Positions 7,164-15,422 of a stretch of DNA of 33,560 bases are shown here, in pieces; the stretch's first letter is position 1; each line of letters begins with the position of its first letter. The position numbers and the translations under genes were made by a program. This DNA is from HGM04593 sp045612305 (GTDB lineage: Bacteria; Bacteroidota; Bacteroidia; Bacteroidales; Bacteroidaceae): positions 1-33,560 of the forward strand of contig JAZKYU010000016.1 in NCBI GenBank assembly GCA_045612305.1, read 5' to 3'. Below the pieces are notes generated by a model. That model was not told the DNA's origin. It searched no databases and worked only from the letters and a program-made list of their open reading frames with translations.

Positions 7164-8104
7164 AGTCCTTTTTCTATCTTTTCGGTGAGGCGCTGGCAGA
7201 GCTTTTCGTGTTTGTAGCGCATATATACAAAAAGTATCATAAGTATCACAAGCTCGAAAAAGAGGTAGAGCCACAGCTCGCCTGTGAGCATGGTGAAGCA
7301 GAGCATTATGGCGCGGGAGTTAAAGGTGAGTATGTTGGTATACTTCATAAGCGGGAGGCTGCCGCGGCGAAACTCTTGGCGCAACTCGCGGGGTATGTCG
7401 GTGCCGTATTGCTTGCGTATGCTTGCTATGAGGCGTTGAAAGCGGGGTGTCATGCGTTCTTGGTTTTCTACATAGGCTACATATGCGTTGAGGAATATTT
7501 TCCAAAAGAAGTTACCACGCCACGGGGTTGCGGCATACTCTTTGCGCTGCGCTGTGGAGTCGTGAAATTCATTGCCGTTCTCCTCGTTTATAAAATAGAG
7601 GTGTATGTTGCGGTAGTAGTCGGCTAGCTGGCACTGCGAGCCGTGTACCCAGAAACCGCAGAAACCGCAGAGTATCCACACAAGCACGCCCCAGTTATAC
7701 TCGGGGGCAAAGGGTATGGGGGTGAAGGTCTCGCGTGCGGCTATGGCAAAATATATGCAGAAAAACCAACAGTCGCCGGCAAAACCGTCGAGTATGCGGC
7801 CCCAGCGTGTCTTTTGCCCGGTGATGCGTGCAAGCTGTCCGTCGGTGCTGTCGTAAAGGTTGGCCCACATAAGCAATAAAACTCCTAGCATGTTCCATCG
7901 CAGGCTCTCTTGGTAGAAACAAGCACCTGCGGCTATGCCTAGAAAGATAGATATTATGGTTATGGTGTTGGGGTGTATGCCGCGGTTGCGGAAAAACAGG
8001 GCACAACGATAGCCCAAGGGGCGGTAAAACCAAAGGTCGAGAAACTCTTCGGTGTCTTGCGATTTTATAGATGCGTTGTATCTCTTTTTATCCTCTTCGG
8101 TCAT
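7160..8104 (-). CDS. CDP-alcohol phosphotransferase family membrane protein
   Basis: This 314-residue protein belongs to the CDP-alcohol phosphatidyltransferase family, which joins a CDP-activated alcohol or diacylglycerol to an acceptor at the membrane. The signature begins Asp85-x2-Asp88-Gly89-x2-Ala92-Arg93, then 8 residues, Gly102, x3, Asp106. The fourth aspartate is Asp111, four residues after Asp106 instead of the usual three. Several hydrophobic segments are visible (about 47-63, 71-84, 108-125, 135-150 and 265-300). Unlike short phosphatidyltransferases, it has an amphipathic N-terminus and a charged central region (about 165-240). Its start overlaps the ATP-grasp gene by 17 nt and its stop overlaps the HAD gene start. 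With a nucleotidyltransferase in the same block, the donor is probably a CDP-alcohol made by that enzyme; this is inference. Confidence 0.85.
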   Translation of the reverse strand: MTEEDKKRYNASIKSQDTEEFLDLWFYRPLGYRCALFFRNRGIHPNTITIISIFLGIAAGACFYQESLRWNMLGVLLLMWANLYDSTDGQLARITGQKTRWGRILDGFAGDCWFFCIYFAIAARETFTPIPFAPEYNWGVLVWILCGFCGFWVHGSQCQLADYYRNIHLYFINEENGNEFHDSTAQRKEYAATPWRGNFFWKIFLNAYVAYVENQERMTPRFQRLIASIRKQYGTDIPRELRQEFRRGSLPLMKYTNILTFNSRAIMLCFTMLTGELWLYLFFELVILMILFVYMRYKHEKLCQRLTEKIEKGL

Positions 8105-8927
8105 AGCTTTTGCTTGCTTTTTTAATTAACATAGTTGCAATTTCTTTTGCGGCCTCCTGGCGCACAGCCGAGAAACTTGGAAAGTCGTTGATATCTATTA
8201 TGTATATCTCGCCTTTGGGGGTGATTATAGCATCGCCGCCAAAGATGTCGAGCCCCAGGGCTCTTGCTGCGTCGAACGCGGCGCTCTTTAGTAACATTGT
8301 GCTGAAGGGGTATCTCTTTTGTGTGCCGTTTATCTTCTCGAGCCCAAATTTTGTGGTTTCTATATTGGGGTAGAGGTGGTGAAAGAACCCTCCTGCGACA
8401 CCGTAGAATTTAATTATATCTCCCTCTATGTGTTTGCATATCACGGCGCTGCTACAACCGTTTGCTTTCATAGTCTCGAAGGCGGCTTGTGCTTCTGTGC
8501 TGTTGGTGACAAAGGCTACATCTTCTTTGCGGCACGCCCAGCCTTCTCCTTTTTTTATCCACGCGGGGCAGGGTATCTCCTGCAGCTCGTTTGCGTGGGT
8601 AACTATTTTGTAGGGTGGTTGCGGTATGTTGTTACTTTGCAAAATTTTCACCATCGTGGCGCGGGAAGAGTTTTTCACAGCTCTGGGGCTGTTTATCACA
8701 AGGGCTCCTTGTGCTTCTAACTCTTCGAGGTGTTGCAGTGTCTCTGCGGTGCGCGACATGTGGAGTATTATGCTGTGCTGTGGTGGTACGGGGCCTTTCT
8801 CGCTTGTGCTTTTTACCTCTGCACCCATAGCTGCAAGCTCTTTCTCGATGCTGCGCATTATGGCTGCATCGCTTTCCTGCATCTGCGGAGAGTGCTGCGG
8901 GTTGCGGTCTATGGTGACGATGTTCAT
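8088..8927 (-). CDS. ATP-grasp ligase or kinase (RimK-like)
   Basis: The 279-residue product has the ATP-grasp pattern. There is a central lysine-rich strand (AWIKKGEGW, about 122-130), an ICKHIEG strand, and a C-terminal metal-binding set: Asp232 in FGGDAII, then Asp245 and Asn247 in IYIIDINDFPSF. The last motif is typical of RimK-type ligases and of ITPK-like ATP-grasp kinases. The reaction could be ATP-dependent amide-bond formation (for example adding an amino acid to a headgroup) or phosphorylation; the sequence does not decide. No signal peptide or membrane segment is seen, so it is cytoplasmic. Its ATG overlaps the nucleotidyltransferase stop (ATGA at 8924-8927) and its end overlaps the CDP-alcohol transferase start by 17 nt, so it belongs to the same pathway block. 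Confidence 0.8.
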   Translation of the reverse strand: MNIVTIDRNPQHSPQMQESDAAIMRSIEKELAAMGAEVKSTSEKGPVPPQHSIILHMSRTAETLQHLEELEAQGALVINSPRAVKNSSRATMVKILQSNNIPQPPYKIVTHANELQEIPCPAWIKKGEGWACRKEDVAFVTNSTEAQAAFETMKANGCSSAVICKHIEGDIIKFYGVAGGFFHHLYPNIETTKFGLEKINGTQKRYPFSTMLLKSAAFDAARALGLDIFGGDAIITPKGEIYIIDINDFPSFSAVRQEAAKEIATMLIKKASKSYDRRG

Positions 8928-9625
8928 CTTTGTGCGAGGAATTTTTCGGCTTTTATTATGTCGTCGGCGTGGTCTATGTCTATTATCTTTTCAAAGGGGT
9001 ATGCTTTGAGCTTGAGACCGTCGGCGACGAGGGCGCGTTGAAAGTTACGCATACGCGAGGTACCCTCCTCTATGCAACTCTGAAGGGTTGCGAGGGCTTT
9101 AGGTGTGAGCCCGTATATGCCTCCCGATATATATTTAACATCGTCGGCAGGTGTGTCGAGGAAGGATGTTATGCTTAAAGTGCTGTCGGTGCCCACATAG
9201 AGGGGCTTTTCGTCGTCGATGTAGTTGGTTACGGCCATTAGCCCGTCGCTCTTGCTCTCTTCGAACGCTTTTATGTAGCCGACAAACTCCTCGTCGCGAA
9301 AGAGGGTGTCGACGGTTGTGAGGCAGAATTTTTCGTCGCCTTGCAGGTGGGGTGTGAGAGCGTGCATGCTGTGCATAGAGCTTGGCGTGTCTTTCACCAC
9401 AATGTTTATGGGATACTCTTTTTGCAGCTCTTGCAGCAGGGCTAGGGTTTGCGGCTGTTGCTCGTTGACGATGATGCTTACAGAGCTCGCGTTGTGGCGC
9501 ATAAAGATTTTAACAAGGCGTTCTATGATGGGAACGCCTTGTATCTCTATGAGGGGTTTGGGGGCTTTCACGCCCTCTTGTGCAAGTCTTGAGCCTTCGC
9601 CGGCGGCAATTATTGCAAATTTCAT
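8924..9625 (-). CDS. NTP-transferase (sugar or alcohol phosphate nucleotidyltransferase)
   Basis: This 233-residue Rossmann-like nucleotidyltransferase carries the N-terminal nucleotide-binding loop AAGEGSRL (residues 7-14), Lys23 in APKPLIE, a metal-binding Asp106 in TTVDTLF, and a second metal site in IIDIDHADD (Asp216, Asp218). The family couples an NTP to a sugar phosphate or a phosphorylated alcohol such as phosphocholine or inositol phosphate. The protein is short, with no left-handed helix or acyltransferase tail. Its place directly before an ATP-grasp gene and a CDP-alcohol transferase favours CTP as nucleotide and a phosphorylated alcohol as substrate; this is inference. It begins 7 nt after pdxA ends and overlaps the ATP-grasp start by 4 nt. 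Confidence 0.85.
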   Translation of the reverse strand: MKFAIIAAGEGSRLAQEGVKAPKPLIEIQGVPIIERLVKIFMRHNASSVSIIVNEQQPQTLALLQELQKEYPINIVVKDTPSSMHSMHALTPHLQGDEKFCLTTVDTLFRDEEFVGYIKAFEESKSDGLMAVTNYIDDEKPLYVGTDSTLSITSFLDTPADDVKYISGGIYGLTPKALATLQSCIEEGTSRMRNFQRALVADGLKLKAYPFEKIIDIDHADDIIKAEKFLAQR

Positions 9626-9632
9626 TTGTTTT

Positions 9633-10724
9633 TTAGTTGTCGCTTTGTAAGTTCAAGCGGTTGCTGTCGTCGCGTTTCTCAAAGTAGAGCTTGCGCAGAG
9701 GGTTGCGACGCGCGTCGTTATACATTTTGCGGTTGCGGTATATGTCTATAGCTGAATATACTGCTTGGCGGAAGGAATTTTCGTCGGCGAGGCCTTTTCC
9801 TGCGATGTCGTAGGCAACGCCGTGGGCGGGCGAGGTGCGTATTATTGAGAGACCGGCGGTGAAGTTTATGCCGTCGTTCATCCCAAGCGCCTTAAGGGGT
9901 GCCAAGCCCTGGTCGTGATACATAGCGAGTATAGCGTCGAAAGAGTTGTACTTGCCGCTACCCATAAAGCCGTCGACTGCGAAGGGGCCGTAGCAGAAGA
10001 TACCACCGTCGTTCATCTTTCTTATTGTGGGCGATATAACCTCTATCTCCTCGTTGCCCAGCAGGCCGTTGTCGCCGGCGTGGGGATTGAGCGAGAGTAC
10101 TGCAATCTTTGGTGCGTCGATGTTAAAGTCCTCGACGAGGCTTTTGTTGAGGATTGTGAGTTTTTCCTCCAAAAGCTCGGGGGTGATGGCTGTGGGTACA
10201 TCGCGCAGGGGAAGGTGCGATGTTGCAACAGCTACGCGCAGCTCGCCGCTACAGAGCAACATAAGCGATTTTTCTTCGTTGTCGCTACACTTTTGCAAAT
10301 ATTCTGTGTGGCCAGGGAAGGTGAACGCCTCGTTTTGTATGGTGCTTTTGTTTATGGGCGATGTTACAAGAACATCTATCTTGCCCTCTTTGTAGTCTTT
10401 GACTGCTTGTTCGAGGGCTTCAAAAGCTGCTTGCCCTGCTTCGCGGGTATTGCTGCCGAGCTCTATGCGCACCTCGTCGTTGTTGCAGTTTATTATGTTT
10501 AGTTTGTTGTCCTCGGCATCTTCGGCTTTTTCCACAGCGTTGTAGGGTATGTCAAGCTCGAGGGCCTTGCGGTGGTATGCTGCCGACTTGGGCGAGCCGT
10601 AGATTATGGGGGTACAGATGTCGAACATCTCTGCTACGGCGAAGGTTTTGAATATAACTTCGTATCCTATGCCGTTTATGTCGCCTTGTGTTATACCAAC
10701 ACGTATTTTTCTTTTATCGTTCAT
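9633..10724 (-). CDS. pdxA: 4-hydroxythreonine-4-phosphate dehydrogenase
   Basis: PdxA oxidises 4-phosphohydroxy-L-threonine in the DXP-dependent route to pyridoxal 5'-phosphate. The 363-residue protein has the three metal-binding histidines His170 (ATSHLPL), His215 (LNPHAGDNG) and His270 (MYHDQGL), with the same 45- and 55-residue spacing as the E. coli enzyme. It also has the substrate-binding PGHTEYL region with His139 and the C-terminal RTSPAHGVAYDIAG motif. It lies between the DUF4837 lipoprotein gene (12-nt gap) and the nucleotidyltransferase (7-nt gap), so it is one cistron of a long operon. No vitamin B6-linked regulator or riboswitch is visible. Confidence 0.95.
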   Translation of the reverse strand: MNDKRKIRVGITQGDINGIGYEVIFKTFAVAEMFDICTPIIYGSPKSAAYHRKALELDIPYNAVEKAEDAEDNKLNIINCNNDEVRIELGSNTREAGQAAFEALEQAVKDYKEGKIDVLVTSPINKSTIQNEAFTFPGHTEYLQKCSDNEEKSLMLLCSGELRVAVATSHLPLRDVPTAITPELLEEKLTILNKSLVEDFNIDAPKIAVLSLNPHAGDNGLLGNEEIEVISPTIRKMNDGGIFCYGPFAVDGFMGSGKYNSFDAILAMYHDQGLAPLKALGMNDGINFTAGLSIIRTSPAHGVAYDIAGKGLADENSFRQAVYSAIDIYRNRKMYNDARRNPLRKLYFEKRDDSNRLNLQSDN

Positions 10725-10736
10725 CGGGGGTGTTAT

Positions 10737-11795
10737 TTATTGATTATTGCTTTCTTCTATAATAATTTCGGGTATGTGGTTGCTGTTCTCAATCTCTTTG
10801 TCGGCGGGGAGCTTAAGAGAGAAGAGAGCGGCTTCGAGCTTACGCATAAGGTCGCCTTTCTTTTTGTTGGGGGCGTATATGAAGGCTTCGGCTACAATTA
10901 CGCGGCCGTTTTTCTCATCGACCACCTGGTGCGACACAAAGGGGCCTCCCATCATATCGTTCTCCATCTGCCATAAACCTTTGGCTACCTGCATGTAGCG
11001 TTGGCGAAACTCCATATCGTACAGGTCGACAAACATAGTGTCGGTGGCCATGTAACGGTCGGGGCGGTTACCGGGGATGTTGACCTTCATTATAGAGTCG
11101 CGCTTTTGCAGGAAGTTTTTGCGCGAGAAGTTGTCGGTGCTTGTGTAGGGGTAGCTGTATATTACAAAGTTTTGTATGCTGCTGTTGTGGTTTGATATAT
11201 CCGATGCCCACAAGAAGTCTTTGCCGCTCTTGATGCCGCGTATGTTGCGTGGAATGAGCATCTCGCAACCAAACTTGCTTTTTGCCGAGTCCATAAACTG
11301 CTCGTTGTACTTCTCTTTGAGGTCGCGCAGTTCGCGGTTCATCTCGGTGGATGTAAAGAAGTCTATTATCACCTGTGCGTTCTTGGTTACATACTCTTGA
11401 AAGTCGGTTGCACTTGGCGACTGTATGGTTAAAATCATCTGCGGTTGTGCATACTTGTCCTGGGTGAACTTGAACTTTGTTTGTGTGTACTGTGTCTTGT
11501 CTATCTTTACCTCAATTACGTTACGGAAAGATTTTAACAAACGGCTGAAGGCTGTGGGTGCTGTTTGTGATATGCGGAAGGAACGCTCCGACTGTGGGAG
11601 GGCGGGTACATCGGTGTCGAGCACGTCGTAGAGCGCGCGGCCGGCAGGGGCGTTCCACATAGCTTCGTCGCACACTACGAGAACTTCGTAGGGGAGGCCG
11701 CTCGATGCGGGCATAAGTAGTGAGCTTTTCTTGCCGTCGGAAGAACAGGCTGCTAGTAAGATGGTTGCAGCGATGAGGCTGATTATTTTTTTCAT
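10737..11795 (-). CDS. DUF4837 family lipoprotein
   Basis: The 352-residue protein has a lipoprotein signal (MKKIISLIAATILLAAC) with lipobox LAAC and Cys17 as the lipidated residue. The mature part has no catalytic motif I can name. It shows an N-terminal segment with VLVVCDEAMWNAPAG and a C-terminal MGGPFVSHQVVDEKNGRVIVAEAFIYAPNKKKGDLMRKLEAAL pattern (two stretches of a conserved block), matching the DUF4837 family of Bacteroidota, usually encoded beside rlmN and pdxA. The residues after Cys17 are Ser-Ser-Asp-Gly; whether the protein stays in the inner membrane or goes to the outer membrane or surface is not clear. It lies 14 nt after rlmN and 12 nt before pdxA. Function unknown. Confidence 0.8.
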   Translation of the reverse strand: MKKIISLIAATILLAACSSDGKKSSLLMPASSGLPYEVLVVCDEAMWNAPAGRALYDVLDTDVPALPQSERSFRISQTAPTAFSRLLKSFRNVIEVKIDKTQYTQTKFKFTQDKYAQPQMILTIQSPSATDFQEYVTKNAQVIIDFFTSTEMNRELRDLKEKYNEQFMDSAKSKFGCEMLIPRNIRGIKSGKDFLWASDISNHNSSIQNFVIYSYPYTSTDNFSRKNFLQKRDSIMKVNIPGNRPDRYMATDTMFVDLYDMEFRQRYMQVAKGLWQMENDMMGGPFVSHQVVDEKNGRVIVAEAFIYAPNKKKGDLMRKLEAALFSLKLPADKEIENSNHIPEIIIEESNNQ

Positions 11796-11809
11796 ATATC
11801 TTTAGTTAT

Positions 11810-12841
11810 TTAGTTGTTTTTCTCGTTTTTTAGTGTCGATAGCATACCGCAGGCGGCAAAGATGTCTTCTCCGCGCGAGGCTCTTATTGTGGTGAAGAGG
11901 CCGTTTTTTGTGAGGTAGTCGCGCAGCTCGGTCATCTCTTTCTCGCCCACACCTTCGAGGGGAACGCCCGGTATTGCGTGGTAGCGTATGAGGTTAATGC
12001 GGCAGTCGAGCCCGTCGAGCAGCTGCAAGAGTTTGCGGGCGTGGTATGTGCCGTCGTTCACCCCTTTGAACACTATGTATTCGAAGGTGAGCCTGCGTTG
12101 GTGGCTAAAGTCGTAGCTTTTTAAAAGTTCCACAATCTCGGTTATGGAGTAACCGCGCTCGGCAGGCATAATTTCGCTGCGTTTGTCGGGCACGGGGTGG
12201 TGCAGGCTTATGGCTATGTGGTAGTCGCCGCCGTCGAGCAGGCTTTTGAGGCCTTTGCGCACGCCGGCCGAGGAAACGGTGAGGCGATGGGGGCTCCAGC
12301 CCAGGCTGTAGTCGGCAGTGAGTATCTCTATAGTTTTTAGTATGTTGTCGAGGTTGTCGCAAGGCTCGCCCATACCCATAAACACTATGTTTGTGAGTTT
12401 TTCGTGCTCGGGCAGAGCAAAAATTTGGTTAAGTATCTCGTTTGTGGTGAGGTTTGCGGTGTATTTTTGTTTTCCGGTCATGCAGAAAAGACAATTCATC
12501 TTGCAACCTACCTGGCACGACACGCACAGGGTGGCGCGGTCGCCGTCGGGTATGTAGACTGCCTCCACAAAGTGCCCTTTGTCCACGGCGTAGAGATATT
12601 TTACTGTGCCGTCGCAGGAACGTGCCGCGTCCGAAGGGGGTGCTTGTCCTACAGCAAAGAGTTGCGATAGTTTTTCTCGGTTTTTAAGCGATATATTCGA
12701 CATCTCGTCGATGCTGCTCACACGTTTCTTGTATACCCAGTCGGCTATCTGCTTGGCGGTGAAGGCGGGCATACCAGCCTCTTGCACCGCTTCCTTGAGC
12801 TCGGCAAGGGTCATACCAAGTAAGTATCTTTTGTTGCTCAT
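11810..12841 (-). CDS. rlmN: Dual-specificity 23S rRNA/tRNA adenine C2-methyltransferase
   Basis: RlmN methylates C2 of A2503 in 23S rRNA and A37 in certain tRNAs. The 343-residue protein has the radical-SAM cluster motif CX3CX2C at Cys113, Cys117 and Cys120 (GCKMNCLFC), preceded by Cys106 and Cys109. The catalytic C-terminal cysteine is Cys331 in GEDIFAACGML, and the ISLHHPVPDKRSEIMP and GMGEPCDN motifs are also present. The N-terminal helical domain (about 1-75) is present, so the protein is complete. It is the first gene of the long minus-strand operon; a TAnnTTTG box lies about 50 nt upstream. Confidence 0.96.
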   Translation of the reverse strand: MSNKRYLLGMTLAELKEAVQEAGMPAFTAKQIADWVYKKRVSSIDEMSNISLKNREKLSQLFAVGQAPPSDAARSCDGTVKYLYAVDKGHFVEAVYIPDGDRATLCVSCQVGCKMNCLFCMTGKQKYTANLTTNEILNQIFALPEHEKLTNIVFMGMGEPCDNLDNILKTIEILTADYSLGWSPHRLTVSSAGVRKGLKSLLDGGDYHIAISLHHPVPDKRSEIMPAERGYSITEIVELLKSYDFSHQRRLTFEYIVFKGVNDGTYHARKLLQLLDGLDCRINLIRYHAIPGVPLEGVGEKEMTELRDYLTKNGLFTTIRASRGEDIFAACGMLSTLKNEKNN

Positions 12842-12888
12842 CTTTGTTAATATCTTCTAAAAGGCCGGTTGAGTTACCAGTTTCCTTG

Positions 12889-12909
12889 CAAAAATAGGGA
12901 ATATTTCCC
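12889..12909 (-). promoter_or_regulatory. -7 box and small dyad upstream of rlmN operon
   Basis: On the minus strand 12896-12889 reads TATTTTTG, a full match to the Bacteroidota -7 consensus. Directly upstream is GGGAA (12897-12901), TAT, TTCCC (12905-12909), a short dyad that could be an operator. No good TTTG -33 box is seen. Confidence 0.4.
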
Positions 12910-12966
12910 ATATAATTTAGTCTTTATATTATAATTTAATTGCCGCTGCAATTTTTGTTCTTTGCT

Positions 12967-12999
12967 TTTGTGTAATTACTTGCTTTTTTATTATTTTCG
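12967..12999 (+). promoter_or_regulatory. Probable promoter for the GT/DUF4922 gene
   Basis: TTTG at 12967-12970 and TATTTTCG at 12992-12999 (one mismatch to TAnnTTTG) are 21 nt apart and lie 30 nt before the ATG at 13029. Confidence 0.4.
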
Positions 13000-13028
13000 C
13001 ATTTGTGATCATAACCCGTTAAACAGAT

Positions 13029-15422
13029 ATGAAAAATAACTCCATAGAGCTCTTTATTCCCCATTTAATCGGGGAATTTTCCGTGGCAAGCATAGCCGAA
13101 TTTGTGGCGTGCGATGCGGTTAAGAGTGTTTTTGTGATGAGCGCCGGCGAACTCTCAGTGCCTCTCCCCGAAAAAGTCAGTGTGCTGCAGGTTTCGTCGT
13201 TGTCGGCAAGTGAGACTTTTAAATGTGTAGCCGGCGTGGCTACGGCTGATTTTGTGATATATTGCTCCAAGGGTATGCCTGCGGTGCAGCCTGCCGATGT
13301 GGAAAATTTCTGCGATGCAGTGCCCTCCGAAGCCTCTTTTGCTTATGCCGACTACTTTAAGATAGTCGATGGGGTGCGTTGCGAGGCTCCTACCATAGAT
13401 TACCAGGCGGGTAGTTTGCGTAACGACTTTGATTTTGGCTCGTTGCTACTTTTCCGCACCTCGGCGTTGAAAACCTACCTTGCCGAGGAACTCGATAATT
13501 ATGCTTATGCAGGGCTTTATCAGTTGCGTCTTGCCTTGAGCCGTGCGGGTAGTATCTTTCACTACAAGGAGTATCTCTATGCCGAGCCCGAGGACGACAA
13601 CCGCAAAAGCGGAGAAAAACAGTTTGATTATGTAAACCCTGCGCAACGTGAGGTGCAGGTGGAGATGGAGCGTGTGTGCACTCATCACTTGAAGGCGATA
13701 GGTGGTTACTTGCCTGCTTGCAAGTACGATGCTATAGACCTTGCGCAAGGGGCTTTTCCTGTGGAGGCTTCTGTGGTGATACCCGTGCTTAACCGCGCCT
13801 CTACCATAGGTGATGCAATAGGGTCGGTGCTCTCCCAAGAGACCTCTTTCCCGTTTAATGTGATTGTAGTTGACAATCACTCGACTGACGGGACATCGGA
13901 AATTATCGATAAATTCGGCGATAATCGTGTTGTCCACATAGTGCCCGAGCGCAGAGATCTTGGTATAGGCGGTTGCTGGAACGAGGCGGTAAACAGCCCT
14001 CTTTGCGGCCGTTTTGCGGTGCAGCTCGACAGCGACGACCTCTATAGCTCGCCTAGTACTCTGCAACAAATAGTAGATGAGTTTTACAAACAGCAGTGTG
14101 CTATGCTTGTGGGCACCTATCGCATATGTGATTTTGAACTTAATACCTTGCCCCCCGGGGTTATAGACCACCGTGAGTGGAGCGAGGAAAATGGGCGTAA
14201 TAACGCTCTGCGCATCAATGGGTTGGGCGCTCCGCGTGCTTTTTACACACCTGTGATAAGAGAAGTGGGCTTTCCCAATGTGAGCTACGGTGAAGATTAT
14301 GCCGTGGGGCTGAATATCTCGCGTCGTTACCGTGTGGGGCGCATATACGATGTGCTTTACCTTTGTCGTAGATGGGGTGGAAACTCCGATGCGGCTCTCT
14401 CTCACGAAAAGGTTAACGCGCACAACTATTACAAGGACTCTGTGCGCACCCGCGAGCTTGAAGAACGCATAGAGCTAGTGAAGAGTTTTTCTGTGCCCTC
14501 GCTTGCCGATGTGAATAATTTTATTGACGAGCAACTGCGTTGTTGGGGGGGTGCTCGTGAGCGTCACGATGCGTTGAATAATGTGCGTGTGCGCGAGCTT
14601 GGTAACGGACTAACCTTGCAGTTTAACCCCTCGCGTGCAGTCTCCACGGGGGCAAAGGTTGACGCGGCAAGTGTGGCTTTGCGCCCTTGTTTTTTGTGTG
14701 CTGCCAACCGTCCGGTAGAGCAGTTTGCTATTGAGGCGATGGGCTCTTTAGAGGTACTTGTCAACCCTTTCCCAATATTGCCCTCGCACCTCACTTTACC
14801 CTTGAAAGAACACACCCCGCAGCTGTTGAGCCGTATGTATGCCGATATGTTGCATATAGCGAAGGCGTGGCCTGGTTTTGCACTCTTCTATAATGGTGCG
14901 AAGTGCGGTGCTTCGGCTCCCGACCACGCTCATTTGCAAGCTGTTAAGGAATCTTCTGTGCCTTTGCTTGGCGAGGCGTGGCGCGATGCTCTAGACGAGG
15001 GGTTGCAGCCGTTGTATATGCTCCCAGGGGCAGCCCTTTACAAGGTCGAAGGCTATGTTGTTCCGCTATTTAAGGTGGTGGCGTCGCGCGTAAGTGATGC
15101 CGTGGCACTTATGAAGGCGCTTGTAGATGCTCTCCCACTTGTCGATGGTGAGCCGGAGCCTCGAATGAACGTTATCTCGTGTTACTCGGCCGATGAAGGC
15201 TTTGTTACATATGTTATTCCGCGTAAGTTGCATCGCCCTGCTTGTTATGGCGAGCCTCTAGTGAGCCCGGGCACGCTGGATATGTGCGGGCTTGTGATAA
15301 CACCGCGAGAGTGTGATTTTAACTCTATCGCAGCCGACGAGGCTCTCGCTCTTTTGCGCGAGGTTGCTCTTGACGATATTGTGGTCGATGCTGTCTGCGA
15401 AAAAATTGTTTGCGGGTTATGA
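13029..15422 (+). CDS. Three-domain protein: degenerate GT-A + GT2 + DUF4922 (HIT-type)
   Basis: The 797-residue cytoplasmic protein has three parts. Residues about 1-235 look like a GT-A fold without a donor-binding DXD motif (ADFVIYCSKG replaces it) but with an acceptor-like half (DFGSLLLFRTSALKTY). Residues about 245-490 are a GT2 glycosyltransferase: VVIPVLNRASTI, VIVVDNHSTDGT, and the metal motif Asp334-Ser-Asp-Asp337. Residues about 525-797 match DUF4922: Cys554/Cys557 (RPCFLC), NPFPILPSHLTLP, CGASAPDH and His633-x-His635-x-Gln637. HxHxQ is the active-site motif of GalT, Ap4A phosphorylase and GDP-L-galactose phosphorylase, so the domain probably performs nucleotidyl transfer or phosphorolysis. 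The actual sugar and nucleotide are unknown. It is coupled to the next gene by ATGA. Confidence 0.82.
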   Translation: MKNNSIELFIPHLIGEFSVASIAEFVACDAVKSVFVMSAGELSVPLPEKVSVLQVSSLSASETFKCVAGVATADFVIYCSKGMPAVQPADVENFCDAVPSEASFAYADYFKIVDGVRCEAPTIDYQAGSLRNDFDFGSLLLFRTSALKTYLAEELDNYAYAGLYQLRLALSRAGSIFHYKEYLYAEPEDDNRKSGEKQFDYVNPAQREVQVEMERVCTHHLKAIGGYLPACKYDAIDLAQGAFPVEASVVIPVLNRASTIGDAIGSVLSQETSFPFNVIVVDNHSTDGTSEIIDKFGDNRVVHIVPERRDLGIGGCWNEAVNSPLCGRFAVQLDSDDLYSSPSTLQQIVDEFYKQQCAMLVGTYRICDFELNTLPPGVIDHREWSEENGRNNALRINGLGAPRAFYTPVIREVGFPNVSYGEDYAVGLNISRRYRVGRIYDVLYLCRRWGGNSDAALSHEKVNAHNYYKDSVRTRELEERIELVKSFSVPSLADVNNFIDEQLRCWGGARERHDALNNVRVRELGNGLTLQFNPSRAVSTGAKVDAASVALRPCFLCAANRPVEQFAIEAMGSLEVLVNPFPILPSHLTLPLKEHTPQLLSRMYADMLHIAKAWPGFALFYNGAKCGASAPDHAHLQAVKESSVPLLGEAWRDALDEGLQPLYMLPGAALYKVEGYVVPLFKVVASRVSDAVALMKALVDALPLVDGEPEPRMNVISCYSADEGFVTYVIPRKLHRPACYGEPLVSPGTLDMCGLVITPRECDFNSIAADEALALLREVALDDIVVDAVCEKIVCGL

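Noticed and set aside
9633..10736. A PLP- or thiamine-type riboswitch ahead of pdxA
   Set aside because: The gap to the upstream gene is only 12 nt and shows no room for such an element.
13446..14423. A 325-codon antisense frame within the GT/DUF4922 gene
   Set aside because: No domain pattern; the sense frame has clear GT2 motifs.
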